A stretch of DNA of 64,000 nt. Source: Tunturibacter empetritectus. Its GTDB lineage: Bacteria > Acidobacteriota > Terriglobia > Terriglobales > Acidobacteriaceae. Every line of letters starts with the position of its first letter. Position 1 is the stretch's first letter. Shown piece after piece: positions 43,944 to 52,589 of this stretch. Where the stretch lies: contig NZ_CP132932.1 of NCBI RefSeq assembly GCF_040358985.1, positions 4,834,073 through 4,898,072 on the forward strand. Reading direction: 5' to 3'. The notes under the pieces were generated by a model. That model saw nothing but the letters and a program-made list of their open reading frames with translations, did not search any database and was not told where the DNA came from. A program made the translations under genes and the position numbers.

Positions 43944-45287
43944 ATGCTTCACACCAGCCAGAAGGGACCAACTCCCATCACTCCCACCCATCGCCGCTCC
44001 GCACTACTCAGAACGATAACCCTTCTGGCCTTATTCCTCACGGCAATTCCCGCCGTTCCCTACTCCGTCCAGACCCATCAGGAGCTTATCGATCTCGCCT
44101 GGAAGCAGTCCATCCGCCCGCTCCTGCTCAAAAAGTTTCCCACCCTCACCGAAGCCCAGCTGCAGGAGGCCCACGCCTATGCCTACGGCGGCAGCGCCAT
44201 TCAGGACTTCGGCTACTACCCCTTCGGCAACGCCTTCTTCTCCGACCTCACCCACTACGTCCGCTCCGGCGACTTCGTTCTCTCTCTTCTCCATAACGCC
44301 CACACCCCCGACGAACTGGCCTTCGCCATCGGCTCGCTCTCCCACTACATCGGCGACAACCTGGGGCACAAATACGCCGTCAACCAGTCCGTTCCCGTCG
44401 AGTTCCCCAAGCTCGAACAGAGATACGGAGCCTCGGTCAACTACGCTCAGGATCCCCACGCCCACGTTCAGACCGAGTTCGCCTTCGACATCAACCAACT
44501 CAGCAAGAGGCGCTTCGCACCCTCCGCCTACACCCGCTTCGTCGGCCTCGAAGTCCCTATCGTCCTGCTTCGCAAAGCGTTTTTCGAGACCTACGGCCTT
44601 CGCCTTCCCGACATCATCGGCACCAAAGACACCTCCATCCGCGTCTATCGCTTCGCCGTCCGCCGCTTCCTTCCCGACATCGCCCGCGCCGAGACCATCC
44701 TTCACAAAAAGAACTTCCCCACCGACACCCCCAGTCCCGATCTCGACGCCTTGGCAACCGACCTCCGCCAGGCCTCGGCCGACAACAACTGGGAAGCCTA
44801 CCGCAAAAAACCCGGCGTCCGCAGCCACCTCTTCGCAGGCTTCATCTACATCCTGCCCAAGGTCGGCTTCCTCAAGCTGCTCGCCATCAAAGGCCCCACC
44901 GAGCAGACCGAAGACCTCTACATCAAGAGCGTCAACCGCTCCATCAAGGCCATGCGCCTAGTCCTGACCAACTACGACACCATCGACCGTTACATCGCCA
45001 ATCGCGATCTCGATACCGGCGACGTCGTTCGACCCGGCGGCTACCGCCTCACCGATAGGACTTACGCCGAGCTCCTCACAACCATCACCAAAAAGCCCGA
45101 AAACGTGGTCCCCTTCCAGCTCAAGCACGACCTCATTGCCTACTACGCCGACCCGAACTCTCCCATCGAGACAAAAAAAGATCCGAAGCAGTGGGCCCAG
45201 GTCCAGACCAATCTGCAAACCCTGGCCTCCATGAAGACCATCGGCGCCCTTGACCCCGTTCCCGATGGCATCCTCGATGCTGACTAG
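43944..45287 (+). CDS. Zinc-dependent phospholipase C-like exported protein
   Basis: A 447-residue protein with a signal peptide (residues about 20-40, TITLLALFLTAIPAVPYS). The N-terminal domain has the histidine/aspartate pattern of zinc-dependent phospholipase C: THQELIDLAW, YGGSAIQDFGYYPFGNAFFSDLTHY and GSLSHYIGDNLGHKYAVNQ. These would bind the zinc ions. The C-terminal 200 residues are of unknown fold. It could be a phospholipase or simply share the fold. The frame runs further upstream but ATG 43944 gives a proper signal sequence. Confidence 0.8.
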   Translation: MLHTSQKGPTPITPTHRRSALLRTITLLALFLTAIPAVPYSVQTHQELIDLAWKQSIRPLLLKKFPTLTEAQLQEAHAYAYGGSAIQDFGYYPFGNAFFSDLTHYVRSGDFVLSLLHNAHTPDELAFAIGSLSHYIGDNLGHKYAVNQSVPVEFPKLEQRYGASVNYAQDPHAHVQTEFAFDINQLSKRRFAPSAYTRFVGLEVPIVLLRKAFFETYGLRLPDIIGTKDTSIRVYRFAVRRFLPDIARAETILHKKNFPTDTPSPDLDALATDLRQASADNNWEAYRKKPGVRSHLFAGFIYILPKVGFLKLLAIKGPTEQTEDLYIKSVNRSIKAMRLVLTNYDTIDRYIANRDLDTGDVVRPGGYRLTDRTYAELLTTITKKPENVVPFQLKHDLIAYYADPNSPIETKKDPKQWAQVQTNLQTLASMKTIGALDPVPDGILDAD

Positions 45288-45369
45288 CGGTCAACATTCG
45301 CGCCTCCCTGACAAATGCAAGCCGCCTCACCCTCTTCTATGCATCCAACTGAACATACATCCAGATCCG

Positions 45370-45405
45370 CAGGCAACCAGATTCACAGGCAACTAGATTC
45401 ACAGG
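45370..45405 (+). repeat. 16-bp tandem repeat before the lipoprotein gene
   Basis: CAGGCAACCAGATTCA (45370-45385) is followed by CAGGCAACTAGATTCA (45386-45401) and the start of a third copy. The third CAGG forms part of the AGGAGAAG ribosome binding site of the next gene, so expansion of the array would move the binding site. Confidence 0.7.
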
Positions 45406-45412
45406 AGAAGCG

Positions 45413-45985
45413 ATGACGATCCTTCGTAAGCACGCCCAACGCACTCACGCCTCGCGCACAGCCGCAGCCCTCAGCCTCATCCCGCTCCTGCTCCTCCCCG
45501 GCTGCAACAACACCGGCAAAGCCGCCGCCACACCCGCCAACTTCACCATCGGCATCAACAACCACTACCTCGACCATCCCGAGTGCCTGCTCACCGACAC
45601 TCGCTTCCCCTTCGAGACCGGCGACGCCGCAACGACAAAACAGATGGATACCCTGGTCAAAAATCTTCTCCTCGAAAAATCCGTCGAGACCAGCATCCAC
45701 GTCAGCCGCTACACCGTCGCCCCCGCCGGAACCCGCTACGCCCCGCGCTTCTGCTACGGCCATCGCGAGGTCACCAGCATCAACAGCTTCACGCCCGTAG
45801 CCGTCTCCAACGGCTTCAAAGAGACCACCATCACCTACAGCTACACCATGAAAGAAGTCCCCGTCTGGGCCGAGAGCCACGATGTACAAGCTGCCTTCCC
45901 CGCTATGGCTCGCGCCACCACCAGCCAGGCCACTGACACCATCACCCTTGCCCAATCCCCCGTAGGCTGGCAGGTCCCCGACTAA
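45413..45985 (+). CDS. Predicted lipoprotein, unknown function
   Basis: A 190-residue exported protein with a long polar leader and lipobox LLPGC near residue 31. The mature part starts NNTGKAA and shows no recognised catalytic motif; it has two further cysteines (Cys in PECLL and RFCYG) that could form a disulfide. The AGGAGAAG ribosome binding site lies just before the ATG, at the end of a tandem repeat. Confidence 0.65.
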   Translation: MTILRKHAQRTHASRTAAALSLIPLLLLPGCNNTGKAAATPANFTIGINNHYLDHPECLLTDTRFPFETGDAATTKQMDTLVKNLLLEKSVETSIHVSRYTVAPAGTRYAPRFCYGHREVTSINSFTPVAVSNGFKETTITYSYTMKEVPVWAESHDVQAAFPAMARATTSQATDTITLAQSPVGWQVPD

Positions 45986-46032
45986 CCCGACCAACGGGAG
46001 TGCCCAAGCACACACCGACCCACCGAGACAAG

Positions 46033-46085
46033 GTGTACCCGTCACGAAGTAACCGCCACGCGCTGTAGATCCGTCCGGCAGGACA
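46033..46085 (+). repeat. Dispersed intergenic repeat A, short copy
   Basis: GTGTACCCGTCACGAAGT (46033-46050) and CGTCCGGCAGGACA (46072-46085) match the two ends of the repeat at 42524-42623, with a short middle instead of the hairpin. It lies between the lipoprotein and amidase genes. Confidence 0.6.
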
Positions 46086-46118
46086 AATCTCCCGCTACAA
46101 TCCTCACCAGAGGATCCA

Positions 46119-47921
46119 ATGTCGAAATCCCGCCGTGAATTCCTGACTCAAAGCACGCTCGCTGTACTCGCCTCCGCCTCCACCACCCTCGCGCAGACGC
46201 CCTCCACCCCCGCAACCCCCGGCGCGCCGCCCGCCTTCGGCACCTCACCCTCAGTCGGCCCAGAGGTCTCTCCCGCCACCTTCGCCGAAGCTGAAAAGCT
46301 CGTCCAGGTCGCTCTCACTGAAAAAGACCGAGCTCAGGCCGCAGGCAATTGGCGCGCCGCGATGGCTCCTCTCTACGAACGCCGCACCGGCCCCCGCAAA
46401 GTAGCCATCCCCAACACCACCGCACCGTACTCCCTCATCAACTCAATCCTCCCCGGCCAGCCCACCCTCCCGCCAAAAAACGAATTCATCCGCACCACCT
46501 CCGACGCCCCACTCCCCACCACGGACGAAGCCATCGCCTTTGCCCCCGTCCACCAACTCTCCCGCTGGATTGAAACCCGCAAGCTAACCAGCACACGCCT
46601 CACCGAGATCTACCTCGCACGTATCGAGCGCCTCAATCCGAAGATCAACTGCATCATCACCCTCACCCGAGACCACGCCCTAGCGCAAGCCAAAGCCGCC
46701 GACGCCGAAATCTCCTCCGGCCACTACCGCGGCCCGCTCCACGGCATCCCCTGGGGCGCAAAAGATCTCCTCGACACCGCCAACATCGCCACCACCTGGG
46801 GCGCAGAGCCATTCCAGCACCGCGTCCCCCCCGCAGACGCCACCGTCGCCGAACGACTTAACGCCGCAGGCGCAGTCCTCATCGCCAAGCTCTCCCTCGG
46901 CGCTCTCGCCCTCAACGATGTCTGGTTCGGCGGCCAGACCATGAATCCCTGGCTTCTCGAAGAGGGCTCCTCCGGCTCAAGCGCAGGTCCAGGCGCAGCC
47001 ACCGCCGCAGGCCTCGTCGCCTTCGCCATCGGCTCTGAAACCGGAGGCAGCATCGTCTCGCCGTCTATGCGTTGCGGCGTCACCGGCCTGCGCCCCACCT
47101 ACGGCCGCGTCCCGCGCACAGGAGCCATGACTCTCTGCTGGTCCCTCGACAAACTCGGCCCCATGGCACGCAGCGTCGAAGACACCATGCTCGTCCTCAA
47201 CGCCATCACAGGCCCCGACGGCCATGACGTAGCCTGCGTCCTAAGCAAGCTCGACTTCGACGCCGAAGCCCCCGTAAAAAATCTAAAGGTTGGTTACTTC
47301 TCCCAGTGGATGAAGGAAGCCCCCGCCACCGACGTCGATCGCGCCGCCCTCGCCGCCATCTCTACGCTCGGCATGACGCCCGTCGAAGTCACCCTCCCTG
47401 ATTGGCCCTACGACAACCTCGACCTCATCCTCTTCGCCGAAGCCGCCGCCGCCTTCGAAGAGATCACCCTCAACCACGCCGTCGACCAGCTCAAAGCCCA
47501 GGTCCCCGACGCCTGGCCCAACACCTTCCGCCAATCCCGCTTCCTCTCCGCGGTCGACTACGTCCAGGCCGACCGCCTTCGCCGCATGGTCGCCGTCGAG
47601 ATGGCCCGCATCTTCGCCCCAGGCCCCAACGCTCCCGACCTCCTCCTCGTCCCCTCCCTCCGCGACGAGATCCTCACCATCACCAACTTCACCGGCCACC
47701 CCTCCCTCACCCTCCGCGCCGGCTTCGTCGAAGTCTCCGAGGCCCGCAGCGACTGGGCACCCGACCCAGCCAAGCCTCTGCCAAAGTTCACCCCACCGCG
47801 CCGCGTCCCCCACGGCGTCACCCTCATCGGCCGCCTCTTCGACGAGGGTACTATCGCCAGTGTCGGCTTGGCTCTGGAGCGTCACTTCAACGTAGCCAAA
47901 GAAACCCCACCTGGTTTTTAG
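46119..47921 (+). CDS. Tat-exported amidase-signature hydrolase
   Basis: A 600-residue amidase. The N-terminus has a twin-arginine signal (SRREFLTQS). The amidase signature with the Ser-cisSer-Lys triad is visible: Lys in GIPWGAKDLLDTA, the serines in EEGSSGSSAGPGAATAAGLVAFAIGSETGGSIVSPS. Such enzymes cleave amide bonds of varied substrates, some peptides or aryl amides. The exported location and first 130 residues of extension are unusual for the family. It lies between two copies of repeat A. Confidence 0.9.
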   Translation: MSKSRREFLTQSTLAVLASASTTLAQTPSTPATPGAPPAFGTSPSVGPEVSPATFAEAEKLVQVALTEKDRAQAAGNWRAAMAPLYERRTGPRKVAIPNTTAPYSLINSILPGQPTLPPKNEFIRTTSDAPLPTTDEAIAFAPVHQLSRWIETRKLTSTRLTEIYLARIERLNPKINCIITLTRDHALAQAKAADAEISSGHYRGPLHGIPWGAKDLLDTANIATTWGAEPFQHRVPPADATVAERLNAAGAVLIAKLSLGALALNDVWFGGQTMNPWLLEEGSSGSSAGPGAATAAGLVAFAIGSETGGSIVSPSMRCGVTGLRPTYGRVPRTGAMTLCWSLDKLGPMARSVEDTMLVLNAITGPDGHDVACVLSKLDFDAEAPVKNLKVGYFSQWMKEAPATDVDRAALAAISTLGMTPVEVTLPDWPYDNLDLILFAEAAAAFEEITLNHAVDQLKAQVPDAWPNTFRQSRFLSAVDYVQADRLRRMVAVEMARIFAPGPNAPDLLLVPSLRDEILTITNFTGHPSLTLRAGFVEVSEARSDWAPDPAKPLPKFTPPRRVPHGVTLIGRLFDEGTIASVGLALERHFNVAKETPPGF

Positions 47922-47966
47922 CCTCCGGCCAACGGAAGGATCGGAATGGATCACGCTATTAAGACC

Positions 47967-47989
47967 GGTACACGAGTCATGAAGTGACC
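47967..47989 (+). repeat. Dispersed intergenic repeat A, partial copy
   Basis: GGTACACGAGTCATGAAGTG begins at 47967 and matches the left end of the repeat at 42524. The right end (GTCCGGCAGGAC) is not found near it, so this copy is truncated or diverged. Confidence 0.5.
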
Positions 47990-48141
47990 ACGCACGCGCA
48001 GTGGGCCATCCGCGGCATCTCTGCCGCTAAACGAAGGCCGATGTGTACCCAGTTGGATACGGGCAAACAAAATAAACACTCTCGCCATGACAGGTACGGG
48101 ATAACAATGCCGTATCGCGAAATGTGGGCCCTGGGGTGCAG

Positions 48142-48684
48142 ATGCCATCAACCAACTACTTTGACGATCTATACGGAGTCACCGAGGAACGAGCTCTCAA
48201 CTTCTGGGCGTCAAATCTCCACGAGTCGATAGGAAGTGAGCAGTGGTCCCAGATCAGCGACTCGACTGGCGTATATCTCGCAAGCGTCCTCGGTCACTTC
48301 TGCCTGCAGTCGGTCGATCGAGCCGAAGTTCTCTCCCCCGACTACAACCCCGGCGATCAAGAGTTCCGTCAGTTCGCGGACCTCACACAGATCGCCGAGC
48401 TCATGATGCGCCAGCTCACCAGCGCAAAGAATCCTCTCTGGATGGAGTCTGCCGGCGCGCACATTCTCCTTTATGCCGGCTTCTTTCAAAGCCAGAATAA
48501 GCACCGCCACAACATCAACTTCTACTCCACCATGGGCCGAGAGTGCTATCTCATGGCCGCTGTAGGCAAGCGGGCCGAGATGATGAAGCTGATGGCAACA
48601 GGCTTCGATCAATACCTGTGCCATCTCGCCAACCTCCATCAGCATCTGCGCGACAGCAGATATCTGATAAGAATGGATAACTAG
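48142..48684 (+). CDS. Hypothetical protein of 180 residues
   Basis: No family recognised. The chain is helical, with Met-rich and His/Cys-containing C-terminal half (HILLYAGFF, RECYLMAAVGKRAEMMKLMATGF). There is no signal peptide or membrane helix. ATG 48142 is chosen; GTG 48124 lies six codons upstream in frame. The ribosome binding site is weak. Codon use and high length support a real gene, but this is not certain. Confidence 0.55.
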   Translation: MPSTNYFDDLYGVTEERALNFWASNLHESIGSEQWSQISDSTGVYLASVLGHFCLQSVDRAEVLSPDYNPGDQEFRQFADLTQIAELMMRQLTSAKNPLWMESAGAHILLYAGFFQSQNKHRHNINFYSTMGRECYLMAAVGKRAEMMKLMATGFDQYLCHLANLHQHLRDSRYLIRMDN

Positions 48685-49024
48685 ATTCACCTCTCGTTTG
48701 CCGTTGTGTCCATCATTTACAGCACGAGTACGTCGCATAGCGGCGGCGCCTGATCTACATCCTTCTCTACCCTATTCAGACAGCTCAGACAGGAATGCGT
48801 GTACGTCGGTTGGTGACGCTGAAGATAGAGTCCACCGGCGCCCTCAAGGACTGGCAAAACGTTAAGCCGATCCACTCCAATCACTGGGGAGAACAGCCGA
48901 TTCACCCCGCCGAATAAGCGCAGCCTCCCTAAGCCACAGAAGCTCCAGTTACCCCTGTCTCGCCCTTCAGACTCATCCCGTGAAACAATGGAACTCGCGC
49001 CTTTCGGCGAATCAGAGGTTTAGT
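48685..49024. other. Intergenic region before proline dehydrogenase
   Basis: About 340 bases. A minus-strand frame (48717-48905, 62 codons, GTG start) contains CLSCL but has no proper ribosome binding site and no recognisable family, so I do not call it. Otherwise nothing clear is seen. Confidence 0.4.
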
Positions 49025-49960
49025 TTGCTGCGATCTGCTTTTATTGCTCTCTCTCAAAACAAGTCTTTACGCTCATTCTCAGAGCGCTCCACAATGGGGA
49101 AGAAAATGTCGGGCCGCTTCGTCGCCGGCATGTCTGTGGAAGAGGCACTTGCTGCCTGCCAGCGCGTCAACAAAGAAGGCATCGCCGTTAGCCTCGACTC
49201 CCTCGGCGAATCCGTCACCACCGAAGCTGAAGCCCGCACCTCCGCCGACATCTACCACCAACTCCTCGATGCCATTCACACCCGCGGCCTCAACGCCAAC
49301 GTTAGCGTGAAGCTTTCGCAGGTCGGTATGGACTTCGATCCCGCGCTTGCCGAGCGCATCGTGGGCGAGATGGTTGAGCACGCCGCCCACGTTCAATCTT
49401 TTGTCCGCATCGACATGGAAGGCTCCCCCTATACCGAAGCCACCATCGCCATGACCGAGCGCCTCGCCACAAAATTCCCCGGAGCTGTTGGCACAGTTCT
49501 TCAGGCTTATCTCTTCCGCACTGAAGGTGACGCCGAGCGTTTGCTCAATGAAGGCATCCGCATCCGTCTCTGCAAGGGCGCCTACAAGGAAGGCCCTGAG
49601 ATCGCCTTCCCTGCTAAATCTGACGTCGATGCGAACTACGTGAAACTCATGAGGCGCATGGTCACCTTCTCTAATCCCACAACTGGTAAGGGTGTTTTCT
49701 GTGGCATTGCAACTCATGACGAAGCGATCGTCGAGCAGATGCGAGCCTTTGTTCGGGAACACAATATCGACAAGTCGGCCTTCGAGTTTCAGATGCTCTA
49801 CGGAATTCGCCGCGATCTCCAGCACCGTCTCACGGCTGAGGGCTTTGGCGTCCGCGTCTACCTCCCCTTTGGCCCGGAGTGGTATCCCTACTTCATGCGC
49901 CGCCTCGCCGAGCGCCCGGCCAACGTCATCTTCCTAGCCAAAAACTTCTTCAAAAACTAG
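49025..49960 (+). CDS. Proline dehydrogenase family protein
   Basis: A PRODH TIM-barrel enzyme that oxidises proline to pyrroline-5-carboxylate with FAD. Segments VSVKLSQVGMDFDP, RIDMEGSPYTEAT, RIRLCKGAYKEGP, FCGIATHDEAIVEQM and RVYLPFGPEWYPYFMRRLAERPAN follow the family order. It is monofunctional, without the P5C dehydrogenase domain of PutA. I take TTG 49025 as start because AGAGG (49014-49018) lies six bases before it and the family starts here; GTG 48980 is the other option. Confidence 0.9.
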   Translation: MLRSAFIALSQNKSLRSFSERSTMGKKMSGRFVAGMSVEEALAACQRVNKEGIAVSLDSLGESVTTEAEARTSADIYHQLLDAIHTRGLNANVSVKLSQVGMDFDPALAERIVGEMVEHAAHVQSFVRIDMEGSPYTEATIAMTERLATKFPGAVGTVLQAYLFRTEGDAERLLNEGIRIRLCKGAYKEGPEIAFPAKSDVDANYVKLMRRMVTFSNPTTGKGVFCGIATHDEAIVEQMRAFVREHNIDKSAFEFQMLYGIRRDLQHRLTAEGFGVRVYLPFGPEWYPYFMRRLAERPANVIFLAKNFFKN

Positions 49961-49989
49961 CTTCTTCCGAACGACGGGGAGGATCGGAA

Positions 49990-50170
49990 GTCAAAAAAAA
50001 ATTGCCCGTGACTCGAGTCTGGATTTTGTTGTTTTGTTGGGGGTTTTGAAAAAAGTGGGTGGTTGGTGGTGGTTTTTTGCTGGTGTGAACGTGGTGGATG
50101 GGTGGTGTAAACGTGGCGCGTTGCAGGCTGTTTTTCAACAACGAAAAACACGCCACGTTTTTGAACTTTA
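49990..50170 (+). repeat. Degenerate GT-rich repeat tract, copy 3
   Basis: GGGTGGTTGGTGGTGG, GTGTGAACGTGGTGG and GGTGTAAACGTGGCG occur in a row. A hairpin with arms AAACGTGGCG (50109-50118) and CGCCACGTTT (50151-50160) closes it. Related to tracts at 16781-16901 and 42240-42370. Confidence 0.55.
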
Positions 50171-50199
50171 TTTTTGGTTCAACGAAGCCGACTAGATTT

Positions 50200-51492
50200 T
50201 TACTTCAACGAAGCCGACTGAGCAGGGACCGGCTCGGCCAGCAGCTTCTCCACCAGCTCTGTCGTCTCCTTTACCAAGGCCTCGTGCGCGGGCGGATTCG
50301 CCGGGCCGGCAAAGCCTGCATGAACTTCCCTCACCCGCCCATCGCGTCCCAGAAAGAACGAGGTGGGCCAGCAGTTGAGGTTTACGCCCTGCGGGATCTT
50401 TTCATTCAACTGCTCAGTCTCTCCTGCCACCAGAACCGTGTAGGTAAGTCCATATTTTTCGATGAAGGCACGCAGCCGGGTCGGCTCTTTCAACTGATCG
50501 GCCTCTTCAAACGAGAGGTTCACTACCTCCAGTCCCTGGCTGTGAAACTGCTTGTAGAGGCTCTCCAGCATGGGCGCTTCGTCGTGGCAGTTGGGGCACC
50601 AGGACCCGCCGATCGCAACGATCACGACCTTGCCGTCGAACTGCGGATCGGTGTTGGAGACGAGCTTGCCGTTGAGGTCCGGGAAGCTGAAGGCAAAGCG
50701 CGCCGACGGGTCTTTCACTGTAGTCTGCTGGGTCGGGTCGGTCATGCCGGGAAGGGCCGCCGCCCGCGCCTGTGCGGGTCTGCGAGCGGTAAGATTCTGC
50801 TGCTCGTTTACATCGGCCCGCAGTTTATTGGAGACCAATAACGTTCCGTCGGATTGCGGAGTGACGCTGTAGAGCGCGGGGCCAGCGGCGGTGAAGTGCC
50901 CGATCAGGTACTCGTGCCCTGTCCAGCCTCCGTAGAGAGCACCGGTATCTCCGTCGATGCGCTGAATGACAGCCTTGACCTGGTCCGAGTGAGCTGAGGG
51001 CTCAATGCGAAGCTGCCACGCCGACTCGCCCTTGGAGGATTTAACCTCCACCTCCCAATCCCCGGGGATGGCCGGGCCGTCCGCTTTGGTGTCGACGCCG
51101 GTTGAGCCGTGAAGAGTCAGGCTGACGGGATAGCGGGTGGCGATGGTGCCGAAGGTTCCGGTGAGATGGCCGTCCGCTACGGTTGCGTCGAGGGTTCGGG
51201 CGTAATAGTTGAAGGTGATCAGCAGATGATTGCCGACAAAGCTGACGCTGGAGGCGGGGCTGCGGTCTGGACCGTTGAGCTGAGGATTATTGGGCTGCGG
51301 ACCGTTGAGCTGCGGGCCATTGAGCAGAGCGGCCTGAAGGTCTTTGCCACGGCCGGTAATCACGAGGCGAAGGGGAACCTGCTGTCCGTGGACAGTGGCA
51401 TCGCCCACCCAGGGACCAGCGATTGCACCTTGCTTCGAAGCCTGAGCAACGGTAGACAGAACGACCAGAACAAGACTGGCGAAGAGCTTCAT
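50200..51492 (-). CDS. Exported thioredoxin-fold protein with extra N-terminal domain
   Basis: A 430-residue periplasmic protein. Signal peptide to about residue 18, then a beta-rich domain of about 240 residues, and from about 262 a Redoxin/TlpA domain with active site WCPNC (Trp298 to Cys302). The substrate may be periplasmic disulfides. An in-frame repeat of the pentapeptide NGPQL/NGPQP/NNPQL occurs around residues 58-75, giving a variable-looking linker. The start ATG has weak AGAAAG upstream. Confidence 0.82.
   Translation of the reverse strand: MKLFASLVLVVLSTVAQASKQGAIAGPWVGDATVHGQQVPLRLVITGRGKDLQAALLNGPQLNGPQPNNPQLNGPDRSPASSVSFVGNHLLITFNYYARTLDATVADGHLTGTFGTIATRYPVSLTLHGSTGVDTKADGPAIPGDWEVEVKSSKGESAWQLRIEPSAHSDQVKAVIQRIDGDTGALYGGWTGHEYLIGHFTAAGPALYSVTPQSDGTLLVSNKLRADVNEQQNLTARRPAQARAAALPGMTDPTQQTTVKDPSARFAFSFPDLNGKLVSNTDPQFDGKVVIVAIGGSWCPNCHDEAPMLESLYKQFHSQGLEVVNLSFEEADQLKEPTRLRAFIEKYGLTYTVLVAGETEQLNEKIPQGVNLNCWPTSFFLGRDGRVREVHAGFAGPANPPAHEALVKETTELVEKLLAEPVPAQSASLK
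51270..51328 (-). repeat. In-gene 15-bp tandem repeat (NGPQL)
   Basis: The coding bases for NGPQLNGPQPNNPQLNGP are degenerate copies of a 15-base unit encoding NGPQL. In-frame units allow length change without frameshift. Confidence 0.6.
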
Positions 51493-51892
51493 GAAAGATC
51501 TCGATTCTTTCTTAGAATTATGGGAGGTGAAGACTCAATGGGAGTCTGCTTGATCAGCAGACTCGGAGCACGCGTGTCAGGCCAGCGGGGAGCGGCGACA
51601 ACAACAGAAGCTGTACTGCATGTGCATCTTTATAAAGTAGGCCGAGCGGTGGGGACAGGTCAAGAGAGAGTTACGAAACTCTGTTTGGTAGCCATCTCAC
51701 TACCGGTGCAACTTCCGAATTGACGAGATTCGTCCAGAATCCGAACACACCCTCTCTGAAATAGTGCTTTGGCCTGAAGGCGCCGAGTGAGTCAACTTTC
51801 GGTTTGCCCGTCATACGCTCGGACTTTCGACTGCGGATTTTGTTCGTGATAATCCATGCCGCGGGCTGTCGTTATTAAGATCAATTTTGCGC
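51493..51892. other. Intergenic region before the TetR gene
   Basis: No believable gene. It holds the upstream sequences of the minus-strand exported thioredoxin gene and, at its right edge, the TTGACA (51893-51898) of the TetR promoter. The open frame over 51522-51723 is a shadow or chance. Confidence 0.45.
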
Positions 51893-51924
51893 TTGACAGC
51901 CCTAAGATGACGAGCGTACTCTTT
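51893..51924 (+). promoter_or_regulatory. TetR promoter with overlapping operator
   Basis: TTGACA at 51893-51898 and TACTCT at 51917-51922 are 18 bases apart. An imperfect inverted repeat TAAGATGAC-N4-GTACTCTTT (51903-51924) overlaps the -10 and ends seven bases before the ATG. The right half is identical to that of the perfect operator at 52528-52549. Confidence 0.6.
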
Positions 51925-51930
51925 TTTTCA

Positions 51931-52512
51931 ATGCGGTATTCCCTGGAACACAAAGCACGGAACCACGAGAACATTCTTTCCCTGGCCGCTCGCTCTTTCC
52001 GTGAGCACGGCGGTGACAGCAGCGGCATCGGGACTGTGATGAAGAAGGCAGGCCTGACGAAAGGGGGGTTCTACCGGCACTTTGAGAGCAAGGACGACCT
52101 GTTCGTCGAAGCGGTAGCCCGAGCATTCGACGAGATGGGAAGCGGCATGGATGTAATTGCGAGGTCCGCGCCCAAAGGCCACGCTCTGCGGGCAATGATC
52201 GAATACTATCTAAGCGCGCGCCATGCGAATTCTCCCGGAATGGGTTGTGTGATCTCCGCTCTCGGGCAGGAGTTCGCGCGAAAGCCTCTAGCCGTGCGAA
52301 AGCGGATTGAGGTCTTGCGAGAAGCGTACCGTGAGCGTCTACTGCCGTTTCTTCCTGGTCAGACGCAAGAGGAAAAGGTGACGAAGTTTCAACTTTTGTT
52401 CTCCAGTATGGCTGGGGTTCTGACTGTAGCCCGGATGACCTCTTCCCCCAAAAAGCGTGAGCAGCTGTTGATGGAGGCGAGGATTTTTTTTATAAAGTCC
52501 TTCGCTGAGTAG
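51931..52512 (+). CDS. TetR/AcrR family repressor
   Basis: A 193-residue regulator. The HTH is in ARSFREHGGDSSGIGTVMKKAGLTKGGFYRHFESKDDLFVEAV, followed by a helical ligand domain with several Met. An operator overlaps its own promoter and another lies before the next operon, so it probably represses itself and the genes downstream. The start ATG 51931 is chosen because the frame upstream runs through the operator; a start at 51856 would cover it. Confidence 0.9.
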   Translation: MRYSLEHKARNHENILSLAARSFREHGGDSSGIGTVMKKAGLTKGGFYRHFESKDDLFVEAVARAFDEMGSGMDVIARSAPKGHALRAMIEYYLSARHANSPGMGCVISALGQEFARKPLAVRKRIEVLREAYRERLLPFLPGQTQEEKVTKFQLLFSSMAGVLTVARMTSSPKKREQLLMEARIFFIKSFAE

Positions 52513-52527
52513 TATTTTTTTGTTCAC

Positions 52528-52549
52528 AAAGAGTACTGTCGTACTCTTT
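52528..52549 (+). promoter_or_regulatory. Perfect TetR operator before the 52590 gene
   Basis: AAAGAGTAC (52528-52536), four-base spacer, GTACTCTTT (52541-52549): a perfect 9-bp inverted repeat. A TTGTTC/TACTCT promoter-like pair (52520-52525 and 52542-52547, 16-base spacer) overlaps it. The half site matches the one in the TetR promoter. Confidence 0.7.
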
Positions 52550-52589
52550 ACGCGAAGCGAAACCATAACCTGAATCGAAAGGATACCCG

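Noticed and set aside
44031..44828. 265-residue minus-strand frame over the phospholipase-like gene
   Set aside because: Gly/Val/Glu-rich complement of the real gene.
48717..48905. 62-codon minus-strand frame with CLSCL
   Set aside because: No ribosome binding site, GTG start and no family; kept only as a gap note.
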